Both the position numbers and the translations under genes were made by a program. This document shows, piece after piece, positions 49,759 through 59,809 of a stretch of 64,000 nucleotides of DNA (its first letter is position 1; the number at the start of each line of letters is the position of its first letter). This DNA comes from Agrostemma githago (Eukaryota > Streptophyta > Magnoliopsida > Caryophyllales > Caryophyllaceae): positions 12,418,001-12,482,000 of the forward strand of contig OY288251.1 of assembly GCA_958450325.1 (NCBI GenBank), in the 5' to 3' direction. Under the pieces are notes generated by a model. That model saw only the letters and a program-made list of their open reading frames with translations, was not told the DNA's origin and made no database searches.

Positions 49759-51706
49759 GTAGATCACCCATTTCCTTCGGAATTACCCCGCAAAATTTGT
49801 TTTCAGAAAGGTCGAGGTCTCTTAAATCCTTATCTTTTACCAAACTGACAGGAATGTGGCCGTCAAGTCGATTCCTTGACAAATTCAAGCTTGTGAGGAA
49901 AACCATGTCAGCAAATATACCTTCTGCAAGAGGACCCGAAAGCTCATTTGCTGACATGTCAAGGGTAAAGAGATTCTTGCAGCCATTGATTGTGGTTGGT
50001 ATGGATCCCGACAAATTATTATTCGACAAGTTAATGGCTTGAAGCATGTCCAAGCTACCTATTTCTGCAGGAACATTCCCAAATAGTGTGTTATGTGAAA
50101 AGTTGAGGTAATTCTGCATATCTTTCATATTTGCAAAAACTAGTTCTGGAATCACACCCGTCAGATTGTTGAAGGAGAGATCGAGCATTGTCAAACGAAT
50201 AAGTTTAGACATGGTTATTGAAATTGATCCATTAAACTTGTTTCCACTCAAGTTTAAGATGGACAGACTCTCAAGTTCGGAGAGTGAATCTGAAATTGGA
50301 CCCTTGAGATGATTATTGTGTAACTTGAGGATGGTGATGTTTTTTAGTTGAAACAAATCCTATGGGATTTCACCTTCTAAATCGTTGTCGTTTAAGCACA
50401 GGTTTTGAAGAAGACTTAGCTTAGATAGCTCAGGAGGAACTTGTCCCGAGAATCTATTCCCGTCTAACTCTAATGTGAATAACTTCTTAAGGTTCCCTAA
50501 TTCTGGTGGAATCGTCCCAATTAAAAGATTCATGTAAAGCTGCAACCTTTTTAGATTATCCAACTTCTTAATAAGAGGGGAAAGTGGACCTGTCATGTTG
50601 TTCCCGCTCAGTGTCAACGTTTCGAGATATGTGCAGTTAAACCGATCATTTGGTATATTTCCGGTGAAGGAATTCTGCCCAAATGAAAGGAATGTAATGC
50701 TAGACAACTGTCCTAAGCCTTGAGGGAGCGTGCCGCTGAACCGATTGTCAAGAAGGCTCAAATCAGCAAGTTTTGTGCAGTTTGTTCTACTAGTGGGAAT
50801 TGTACCACTTAATAGGTTATGATTTAGAGTAAGGCTCTCCAAGTTATACAGATTACCAATGTCGGATGGTATTCTACCAGTAAAGGAATTCCTACTGGCT
50901 GAGAAATAAGTCAGTTTTGAGAGATTTGTTATAGAGGAAGGAATTAAGCCAGTGAAATTATTGTAGTGAAGTTCCAACATTTCTAATGACAATAGTGAGC
51001 CAACCTCTAACGGAATCGTCCCATTTAACTGGTTATGAGAAATCTCCAAATGGGTTAATGATTTACAGTTGAATAGTGACGGTGGGAGTGTTGAGGTCAA
51101 TGTGTTGTCATATAATCGTAATACTCGGAGGTTAACTAAACTTCCAATTTCTACAGGAATGCTTCCCTCAATGCTGTTGCTATACAAAGTTAATATAGCA
51201 AGATTCCTACAATGGCTGATTTCCGGAGGGATTTCACCTGAAATCGAGTTTGTGAACAGTTCAAGTATTTCCAAGTTTTTCAAGTGTCCTATCCATGGAG
51301 AAATAATGCCTGATAATTGGTTACCACCCAAATCTAAGACCCTCAACGATGTCATGTTTCCTATAGATTCCGGTAAAGGGCCTTCTAAGGTGTTAGTATA
51401 AGCAGTAAAATTTTGAAGAGAATCCAAATTTCCAATATCAGAGGGGATTTTACCGCTAAAACGGTTGGAGTCTAATCCAAGATCTATTAAGTTAGTGCAG
51501 TTTGTGATACTGCTAGGGATGCTTCCATTTAGAAAATTGCTACCCAAGTCTAGTGTTTCTAACTTGTGTAGCCTGCCTAACTGTGGTGGAATCGTTCCCG
51601 AAAGATGGTTGTTAAACAGGACAAGATGTATAAGGTTAGAACAGTTCCCAATTTCAGCAGGAATGTAACCAAAAAAAGCATTAGAAGTTAGATCAAGAAC
51701 ATGCAG

Positions 51707-52383
51707 CAGAGCCGGCCCGTGAGAGGTTCAATTAGGTTCTCAGAACCGGGGCCCAACAATATAAGGGCCCAAAATTAAAACAATGCCTTACAAATAATTT
51801 ATTTAATTGGAAAAAAACTAATTTTTTTCGATGTCATATACTACATACCTAAAACTTAGCCAATTTCAATTATAATAGTCCTAGTAAATATATTTACTCA
51901 TTAATTATTATTATTCAGTTGTGTTTCATTTTCATTATAAAATATCAAATTTATAAAAAAATTGTGACAAAAATCATACTCAATATAAAAAAATTATGAC
52001 AAAAATCATACTCAATATATATCAAATGATAAAATGTTTTATCTATCTAAGTACTAATTTATCCGAAAATATATTCTCAGAGTTTATATTAGCAAGTATT
52101 TGTATGCGTAATTAATGACATACGAGTATATTTGTAAATATAATTATCAAGAAATAACATGTTGAATATATTTTTGTATTGAATACAATATATTTTTGTA
52201 TTAATCATAAAGTCAACTCAATATATTTTTGTACGGAGCTTAATGTATTTTGTGTTCAAGATAACCACTTTCCCCGAACTATTGGATATAAATATGTTTA
52301 CTTGAAATTATATATTCGAATATTTATAGGGCCTTTATTATAACGTTTAGAACAGGGCCTCTCAATTATATTGACCGGCCCTG
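51707..52383. mobile_element. hAT-like non-autonomous DNA element, 677 bp
   Basis: It interrupts the first LRRs of the receptor pseudogene between YLQ and VLDL. The ends are inverted: CAGAGCCGG at left and CCGGCCCTG at right (CAGGGCCGG when reversed). It is flanked by an 8-bp duplication with one mismatch, ACATGCAG (51699-51706) and ACCTGCAG (52384-52391), as expected of hAT elements. The interior is AT-rich without coding sequence, with GGGCC words near both ends. Confidence 0.85.
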
Positions 52384-52594
52384 ACCTGCAGGTATGTCAA
52401 GTGTCCCAAATAACTTGAGATTGTTCCCTCGAGTTGCTTATCCGGGAGTGAAATTGCCACAGTATGAGCTTGTAATGGATCGCAAGAAATGCCGGTCCAA
52501 TTGCAGTAATGGAACTGATTATTCCAGTTAGAAAGAGAGCCAAGAGGGTCTCTAGTAATGGAGTCTCTGAAGGCTTTCAAGGCATCAAACTCTT

Positions 52595-52604
52595 GTACTG
52601 TACT
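52595..52604 (-). other. 5-bp tandem duplication causing a frameshift in the receptor gene
   Basis: GTACT occurs twice in a row (AGTAC AGTAC on the gene strand). It lies exactly where the signal-peptide frame and the LRR-cap frame fail to join. With a single copy the two frames would be continuous, so this duplication is the likely cause. Confidence 0.75.
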
Positions 52605-52731
52605 GATAGAACAATACTAGTAGTATATGATATAGCATAGCCTAGGAGTATTATGATAATACTAGTAGTGTGCAGAAGAAGATGGTACATGGATGCCATT
52701 TATCTCTTTTTGGAGCTCAATCTACTTAATA

Positions 52732-52925
52732 CTCCCTCTGAGTTCCTGTTATTGTCCCAAAAGGATTTGGAGTGAAAAATAAGGAAGGGAAAATGAGTAG
52801 TTAAAAAAAAGGAGGAAGAGAGAGTAATTGTGAACCACACATTGATGGCCTAAAAAGGAAAGTGGGATAAAAATCAAACTCAGCCCAAAAAGGAAAGTGG
52901 GACAATAATAGGAACTCAGAGTGAG
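52732..52925. mobile_element. Stowaway-like MITE, 194 bp
   Basis: Inverted ends CTCCCTCTGAGTTCCTGTTATTGTCCC and GGGACAATAATAGGAACTCAGAGTGAG, written here as start CTCCCTCTGAGTTCC and end GGAACTCAGAGTGAG, are flanked by TA dinucleotides (52730-52731 and 52926-52927). Size, CTCCCTC terminus and TA target site fit Stowaway (Tc1/mariner-derived). It ends 32 bp upstream of the receptor pseudogene's start codon. Confidence 0.85.
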
Positions 52926-52938
52926 TATGAATTAATAT

Positions 52939-53190
52939 TTGATGGCAGAAAGGTGTAACGGGCTGCTTACCTTGGATAGACTTAGAAGACTTCTAATTAA
53001 GTTGCAGGTGCAGGGAGTGCGACATGATGTGTGGGCTGCTGTTCATTTGATTTTGTGGGAAAGGAATAGGAGTAGAGTCGAGGGTTATGTTAGTAGACCT
53101 CAGGTTGGTTATGTTAGTAGACCTCAGGTTATGTATATGACTTTCCACCAAGTATACACACACTTTCCATGCCTTTTCAATGTCCATTAA
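52939..53190 (+). pseudogene. LINE zf-RVT C-terminal scrap with internal duplication
   Basis: The plus frame reads VRHDVWAAVHLILWERNRSRVEG and then a YVSRPQV unit present twice. This resembles the AVHYHIWSQRNISRLEN...CPQV segment of the LINE at 38546-39490. A direct duplication of TTATGTTAGTAGACCTCAGG (about 53083-53128) makes the repeated unit. It is a short similarity, so the call is tentative. Confidence 0.4.
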
Positions 53191-53279
53191 ACCTACCATT
53201 AAATGAGATGAGCAGAAAGATAAAACTAGCTAGTTTTCGTGCCCGTGAAATTCACGGGTTTAACGATTTATATATTATA

Positions 53280-53550
53280 CTCCCTCCGATTCTTTTATTT
53301 CTTCCCACTTACCATTTTAGGCAAATTCTTTTTTTTCTTCCCATTTCTCATTCTTTCCTACTTTAGTTACCTTTTTCAATGTGTTTTTACCAAATTGCCC
53401 TTATGAACTTTATGAAACCACCAAAATAACCACTTAATTTCCTACTTTAGTAAACTTCACTTCACTTCACTTATTTTATTTCCATTATTTTATTAGTGTC
53501 TTAAAAGTTGTGAAAAAAGTAGTAGGAAGAAATAAAAGAATCGGAGGGAG
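53280..53550. mobile_element. Stowaway MITE, 271 bp
   Basis: Inverted ends CTCCCTCCGATTCTTTTATT and AATAAAAGAATCGGAGGGAG are flanked by TA (53278-53279 and 53551-53552). This is a canonical Stowaway terminus, and the interior is AT-rich and non-coding. Confidence 0.93.
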
Positions 53551-53552
53551 TA

Positions 53553-54345
53553 CGATTTTTCTTTTTATTACCATAGTTTTATTTGTCGCCAAAATTTCCA
53601 ACTTACACACCATTTAAAAAACAGTAAACTTCGTTTTTTTAAAACAAAAAATAAAAATAGTTAATGATATGTGAAAATAGTATTTAAATGATGATAACAC
53701 TTACTGTCTCCGGTTTTAAATTATTGCCCCATTTGGATAATATATGTGAGGAGTATTATAATGAAACGGGACAACCATTTAAAGCAGACGGAGTATTATT
53801 CTAGTATAACACATACATGCTTGTTTGTATTAGCTATTTAGGTAACTAACGATAATACTCCTATATAAATAATTTTTCAAATTTTGTTGGCAGACTTCTT
53901 ACGTTACAATAGTATGTAACAGTAGTCCCGAAACCTTTCCAGTTCTAGTTGTCCCCTCTGTGATTTTTCCACATCTTCAGTTTCATCTCTGCGATGCATG
54001 ATACACATACTCGGTTACTTGGCATGATCAGACATATAACACGATTATTTGTAATATCAGACATACTTACTCTTCTGCCCGTTGTTATATGTAACGTATT
54101 GGGGAGCATGTCTTGTTTGTTTATCATAGGTTGTTTTCTCTTCTTCAATGATAATATAATTATGTTTTACTTTAAAACTTGCAATTTCATATCTATCGAG
54201 TTATGTTTGAGTTTATGATAGCTACTAACATAACGAACATAATAAGAGAACAAATTTACTCGCAAGCTAGGGTGGGGTGGTCTGGTGGTGGTGATGATAA
54301 CGTGACATAGTTGTTAAATAATTAGTAACATGATAATTACTCCTT
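53553..54345. other. Non-coding DNA
   Basis: AT-rich; no gene or repeat recognised. Confidence 0.4.
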
Positions 54346-54350
54346 ACTAC

Positions 54351-55824
54351 TGATAAGCTAGTCGTATACCTATCAAAGATAACCAACTTAGGTCTAACTA
54401 AAAATATAGCTAGGGAAGTCAGGATCGTATCCACAAGGAGACAAATAAATTCTACTCGCAATTAAAGTCTATCTAAGTAACCAAATCGGGGGTTTCTAAT
54501 TGGGTTAACTAAACTAAAGTAGTGAAGGAAAGAGAATTAAAGGAGAAGAAATTACTAAAACAAATAAGATGAATAAAGATGAATAAATATAGAGAGAAAA
54601 CTAGGATCGTCGGTTCACCATGAATTTCCTACGGTCACGGTCTAGGTCACAGGTCTGTCGCAGATATTGGTCTAAGGGGTAGTGAAAAGGTCCTTCCGGT
54701 CCGCTATTCACCCTAGAATGCTTCTAACGACTTCCGATCTTATTAGGGCAAACTAATGTGTTGTAGCAGGTCTAACTCTTACCAGGCTTCCGATCTTAGG
54801 TTCGAGTTCACCAATTCAATTAATCAATTACGTCGACTTAATCAATTAATCTCAATTAAATGCTACAATTAACAACTCAGACGCAATATCGTAGACAGAT
54901 CTATAAATTAATTAGCAACCATATTCAATTCATGGATCCCCTAAATCCTAGCAAGGGAAATTAGCTACTCATGGAGAAATTTACGACAACAATAATAAAG
55001 ATGATAAATAAATTAAGCATAGTGAATAGATCTAAAGAGAAATTAAGAATAAAAGAATTAATAAGATTAAGAGATAAAGAATTAAGAACAAAGAGAATAA
55101 GAAGAAACAAAGAAAGAATTAGATTACCGAGTTTAATGGGAGAGTAGAAAAGAATTCATAAATCTAGATCTAAAAGTTTAGGGTAGAGAGAAATATAAAG
55201 AGAATAGTCTAAAGAAAAGTCTAAAGAGAATTAGAAGCATACAAGAAGAGGTTGTAGAATTCTAGTTTAATTGTTTCTTAAATACTAAGATAAAACAAAA
55301 GCTCAAAAGTCTTATTAACCCTAAACATCAAATTAGGAAAGTCTCGGTCTTCGTCCAGTCTCGAGAATAGTTGGTCGACTATTTGGATAGTCGGTCGACT
55401 ATTTGGATAGTCGTTCGACTATCTGTACCCTGTTTCCGTTCTCAGCACTGCGCGCTCAACTTCAAATGCTTGTCATTTCTTCGTTACTTCTTCAAATCAG
55501 GCGTGTAATATACCGTTGGAAAGCTAAGAGAAAGAGCTTTCCAACACAACTGGAATTAGATCAATTAAAGTTGTAAAATTCAAGATATTCACGTTTTAAG
55601 TAGACCCGTTTGGAAACGATCATTCTCTTTTCTTATTTTGCAAAAGATTTCATCTTTAAGTACGATTTTTGCCTTGTTTATGCGTCCATGGGTTCAAACC
55701 TGCATAAGATGCAACATGACCACAAAGTATCAAATTCGGGGGAAAATACTAGACAATGCTACTCGATATGCATGGAAATGCGTGTGTAAAAGACATAATA
55801 ATCATATATAAATCGCACGCATCA
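54351..55824 (-). repeat. 3' LTR of the non-autonomous element
   Basis: TGATAAGCTAG...CGCATCA, 1474 bp. It holds three copies of an ATAGT(C/T)G(G/T)TCGACTAT-type unit at about 55363-55432. Confidence 0.95.
55363..55432. repeat. Near-palindromic tandem array in the left LTR
   Basis: About three tandem units of 22 bp of the form ATAGTCGGTCGACTATTTGG. The core AGTCGGTCGACT is a near-palindrome. The right LTR has an extra unit (about 59326-59402), which accounts for the 21-bp LTR length difference. Confidence 0.9.
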
Positions 55825-57341
55825 AACCTCCCCAAACCAAACCCTTGCTTGTCCTCAAGCAAGCACAAAACGATGAACTCAATCCTAATGGAATGTATAT
55901 AACTCATTGCGGAATATGCTCCAAAGTTACTCAAACCAATGCGCAACGATTAAAGTCAATGTAAACAACCACATACAACAAGCTTAACCAATGACAACAA
56001 TACTGAACCTTCAACCTTGCAAGACTCGTCTATGTCGGACTCTCACGGATCGCTCATCACACAAAACGGGTGATATTGTGAGTTTGTGTAAAAACGGAAA
56101 GACAAAGCATTCACCTAAATTGCGACCTACAAGAACATGCATGCAATCTAACATGAAATTAATCTCTAATAACCGTACATACGCATTCTATCGGGAAAAG
56201 ACACGTGCCAAGGACTTACATATGGTATAAAGTGAGGTTAATCGGGTAAGAAGGGGCAAAACGATATGGATATGAGGAGTTAAAAGCCAAGCTAGTATTC
56301 CCTACACCCATCAATAATAAATATTCCGTTCTTACCAAACTCCAGTCGAAGAAATTAGGCATAGCAACAAGCGCCTTATCAAAACCGCTTCCCACTAATA
56401 ACTATGAAATTAGAGAGATCAATTCTTTTCTCATAGCAAAAACACATTCTTCTTCTAGTTTCACTTCATTTTTTCTTTTCTTTCTTTTTTTTTTCATTCA
56501 ATTTTTTTCTTTCATTGAATGTTTTCTTCTTTTTTTTTTCTTTCATTTTTTTTTCTCAATTCATTTTTCCTCAATTCCCCTTTTTTCTTTTCCAATATCA
56601 TGGTACCAAAATTAACCCAAAAAAAAACAATTACGTCTAATTCATCTACTAGCTTGACTAGGGTAGGCAAATTATGGCATGTAGTTAATAAACGGGTCAA
56701 ACAGGTCAATTTGGCCATGTGAGGCTTATGGGAATTAGATAAAAGAAAGGATTTGCCTTTTTCGCACATGTCAAAACCACGAGTTAAAAACGTACAGGTA
56801 CCTAAGAGACGAATGTCGTACTTATGCAGTTTGATGTTACATGTCTCATAAGGAGTACTACTCTCAACCTAAAGGAAGCTGATCATGGATGTCATCAGTT
56901 TAAAGGCTCTAATTCCTTACAAATCTGAGTAGTTTGCCAACAATGAGTCAAGTTTATTCGTTCAATACCGTTAACCAAAGATGCAAGAATATCGCATGTA
57001 ATTATATACAAAAATTCTAACGGCGCACTAGGATAAGCAATTAATGAAGACATAAAAGCAATATCATCATCGCTACATAACATTCCGACTCAACTAAATG
57101 CGAAAACATTTTTTTTATATGCATGCGGAAATGCAAGAAATATGCAGATGGATGAAAACAGACAGAAGCATACCCTCCCCAAACCAAATCGCACAATGCC
57201 CTCATTGTGTACAACAAACAATAAGAGGCAACAAAAATACGAGGAAGAAATGCAAGACAATGGAAGTGCAAAAAGAAAATAAAGAAAATAAAAGAACTAC
57301 TTACAAGATATATATGAGCGGAGACCTTCCCCAAACCGCTC
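55825..57341 (-). other. 3' interior of the non-autonomous element
   Basis: Non-coding on the element strand. It starts with a purine tract beside the LTR and CTTGCTTGTCCTCAAGCAA (about 55848-55866), both matching the Athila 3' region. A long pyrimidine tract rich in TTTTTCTT lies at 56465-56590. Two phrases ending in CATAAGGAG and CCCCAAACC also have counterparts at 19120-19140 and 19690. Confidence 0.6.
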
Positions 57342-58076
57342 CTAAGCATCAAAATATACCAACTTTGTCATTTTACTTAAAAAACACATCAACGCCCTAA
57401 GTAGCATGTCATATTCCTGCGCATGTGAAATATGAAAACAAATATAAGCACATGATAAGATATAAGTATCAAATGTCAAAAGTATGGAATGAAACATCTT
57501 ATCACGGGGTGGAGGACCAATTTCCACATGAAGTACTGCACTAATCTCCTCATCCGCAAGACATGGAGCATCAAAATTAAAATAAAAAAACAAAGTGTTA
57601 GTTGTTGTAGGAAAATGGTCAAAAATTGGCAGCAGTGGGGCCGATAAGCATAAAGGTGGAAAAAGGAGTGGAACAGGGGGAACTAAGCCCAAAACCTTAG
57701 AAGGAGAGAGGATAACGGGCAAAGTAACCAATAACGGTTCATCTACAATGCCGTGCTCATACTTGTCCCATCCAACCTCGATTTTCGAATCAAAAGGTTC
57801 TTTATTAACCTCATCACACAGATTCTCACAAAATGGAACCAAGGCACTCGTGTCATAACTTTCGTCACAACCTATCTCGTTGTCAAAACAAGGTCCTTTA
57901 AAAATAACCGCATTATTAGTCTCACCAACGGGTTCATCATTAGTCAAATAAAGTGAAAAACCGGGCTTCACACTTTCTTCAGCTAACCAGTCAAAGTACT
58001 TTATCACCTCTTCATAGGACTTGCTTTCAAAATCCTTACAAGTGGAAAATATATAGGCTTTTGTAGAGTCTGTCAT
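57342..58076 (-). CDS. Unrecognised 244-codon ORF of the non-autonomous element
   Basis: The ATG at 58076 (MTDSTKAYIFS) opens 244 uninterrupted codons near the 5' end of the element, where gag would be. The N-terminal half is acidic and polar (KDFESKSYEEVIKYFDWL; CDESYDTSALVPFCENLCDE). A Pro/Leu-rich middle follows (LGLVPPVPLLFPP), then ADEEISAVLHVEIGPPPRDK and a hydrophobic C-terminus. No zinc knuckle, protease DSG/DLG or RT motif is present, and I do not recognise a family. The only large open frame in the element, it has stayed open although the LTRs carry about twenty differences, so it may be selected or may be a captured fragment. Expression is unknown. Confidence 0.5.
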   Translation of the reverse strand: MTDSTKAYIFSTCKDFESKSYEEVIKYFDWLAEESVKPGFSLYLTNDEPVGETNNAVIFKGPCFDNEIGCDESYDTSALVPFCENLCDEVNKEPFDSKIEVGWDKYEHGIVDEPLLVTLPVILSPSKVLGLVPPVPLLFPPLCLSAPLLPIFDHFPTTTNTLFFYFNFDAPCLADEEISAVLHVEIGPPPRDKMFHSILLTFDTYILSCAYICFHISHAQEYDMLLRALMCFLSKMTKLVYFDA

Positions 58077-58285
58077 ACCTTTAATGACTGTAAGAATAAG
58101 TGTTTCGTTAGTGAAACGAGCGGATTTGAGAGAGCTAAGCCAATCTCCATATAAGCTCCAAAAGTCTCATCAGGTTCCTGTGGAAAATCTATAATAATCC
58201 TCAGGGAAACGGTGAGAACGGTCTCAAGGAACTGGAGTTCCCTAAGACAAAAGATAAACTAAAATAACAAGCAGAAATACACCGT

Positions 58286-58304
58286 CTCCCCGGCAACGGC
58301 GCCA
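58286..58304 (-). other. Primer-binding site of the non-autonomous element
   Basis: Plus-strand CCCCGGCAACGGCGCCA, the reverse of TGGCGCCGTTGCCGGGG, five bases inside the right LTR. It is the same tRNA-Asp-type site as in the Athila element, with one base different. Confidence 0.88.
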
Positions 58305-58309
58305 AAATT

Positions 58310-59804
58310 TGATAAGCTAGTCGTATACCTATCAAAGATAACCAACTTAGGTCTAACTAAAAATATAGCTAGAGAAGTCAGGATCGTATCCACAAGGAGC
58401 CAAATAAATTCTACTCGCAATTAAAGTCTATCTAAGTAACCAAATCTGGGGTTTCTAATTGGGTTAACTAAACTAAAGTAGTGAAGGAAAGAGAATTAAA
58501 GGAGAAGAAATTACTAAAACAAATAAGATGAATAAAGATGAATAAATATAGAGAGAAAACTAGGATCGTCGGTTCACCATGAATTTCCTACGGTCACGGT
58601 CTAGGTCACAGGTCTGTCGCAGATATTGGTCTAAGGGGTAGTGAAAAGGTCCTTCCGGTCCGCTATTCACCCTAGAATGCTTCTAACGGCTTCCGATCTT
58701 ATTAGGGCAAACTAATGTGTTGTAGCAGGTCTAACTCTTACCAGGCTTCCGATCTTAGGTTCGAGTTCACCAATTCAATTAATCAATTACGTCGACTTAA
58801 TCAATTAATCTCAATTAAATGCTACAATTAACAACTCAGACGCAATATCGTAGACAGATCTATAAACTAATTAGCAACCATATTCAATTCATGGATCCCC
58901 TAAATCCTAGCAAGGGAAATTAGCTACTCATGGAGAAATTTACGACAACAATAATAAAGATGATAAATAAATTAAGCATAGTGAATAGATCTAAAGAGAA
59001 ATTAAGAATAAAAGAATTAATAAGATTAAGAGATAAAGAATTAAGAACAAAGAGAATAAGAAGGAACAAAGAAAGAATTAGATTACCGAGTTTAATGAGA
59101 GAGTAGAAAAGAATTCATAAATCTAGATCTAAAAGTTTAGGGTAGAGAGAAATATAAAGAGAATAGTCTAAAGAAAAGTCTAAAGAGAATTAGAAGCATA
59201 CAAGAAGAGGTTGTAGAATTCTAGTTTAATAGTTTCTTAAATACTAAGCTAAAACAAAAGCTCAAAAGTCTTATTAACCCTAAACATCAAATTAGGAAAG
59301 TTTCGGTCTTCATCCAGTCTCGAGAATAGTCGGTCGAGGATTTTGAATAGTCGGTCGACTATTTGGATAGTCGGTCGACTATTAGGATAGTCGTTCGACG
59401 ATCTGTGCCCTGTTTCCGTTCTCAGCACTGCGCGCTCAACTTCAAATGCTTGTCATTTCTTCGTTACTTCTTCAAATCAGGCGTGTAATATACCGTTGGA
59501 AAGCTAAGAGAAAGGGATTTCCAACGCAACTGGAATCATATCAAATGGAGTTGTAAAATTCAAGATATTCACGTTTTAAGTAGACCCGTTTGGAAACGAT
59601 CATTCTCTTTTCTTATTTTGCAAAAGATTTCATCTTTAAGTACGATTTTTGCCTTGTTTATGCGTCCATGGGTTCAAACCTGCATAAGATGCAACATGAC
59701 CACAAAGTATCAAATTCGGGGGAAAATACTAGACAATGCTACTCGATATGCATGGAAATGCGTGTGTAAAAGACATAATAATCATATATAAATCGCACGC
59801 ATCA
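58310..59804 (-). repeat. 5' LTR of the non-autonomous element
   Basis: TGATAAGCTAG...CGCATCA, 1495 bp, with about four palindrome-type units at 59326-59402 against three in the other LTR. Confidence 0.95.
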
Positions 59805-59809
59805 ACTAC

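Larger units (their letters stand above)
43301..52699 (-). pseudogene. FLS2-like LRR receptor kinase (subfamily XII), heavily disrupted
   Basis: Gene pieces lie at 52699-52384, 51706-49764 and 44093-43301 (minus). The start (ATG at 52697-52699) gives a hydrophobic signal-like peptide. Next come the LRR N-terminal cap (HYCNWTGISCD), a long run of 24-residue LRRs (LDLSxNxLxGxIP) and FAGNKGLCG. Then follow a transmembrane stretch (about 43930-43860) and a kinase with VAIKK, HRNLVKVIGYAWES and HCDLKPSN. The Cys before the catalytic Asp makes it a non-RD kinase, as in FLS2/EFR/XA21, and the wording in juxtamembrane and kinase parts is closest to FLS2, the flagellin receptor. Lesions: frameshift at 52595-52604, hAT insertion, TAG at 50360-50362, chromovirus insertion, TAA at 44065-44067, and loss of everything after DLKPSNILLDADLE at the solo LTR. 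It cannot signal. Confidence 0.9.
54351..59804 (-). mobile_element. Large non-autonomous Athila-like LTR element
   Basis: It is bounded by a perfect ACTAC duplication (54346-54350 and 59805-59809), with LTRs TGATAAGCTAG...CGCACGCATCA of 1474 and 1495 bp. A primer-binding site (TGGCGCCGTTGCCGGGG on the minus strand, about 58286-58304) adjoins the right LTR. A purine tract (GGTTTGGGGAGG) adjoins the left LTR, so it is a minus-strand element with Athila-type priming. The interior is only 2.5 kb and lacks gag, RT and integrase. Its 3' part shares phrases with the 3' region of the Athila element at 18017-19350. It probably moved using Athila proteins. About twenty LTR differences suggest it is somewhat older than the Athila copy. 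Confidence 0.93.

Noticed and set aside
56465..56769. Phe/Ser- and Lys-rich frames across the pyrimidine tract
   Set aside because: Low-complexity translation of a TTTTTCTT tract.
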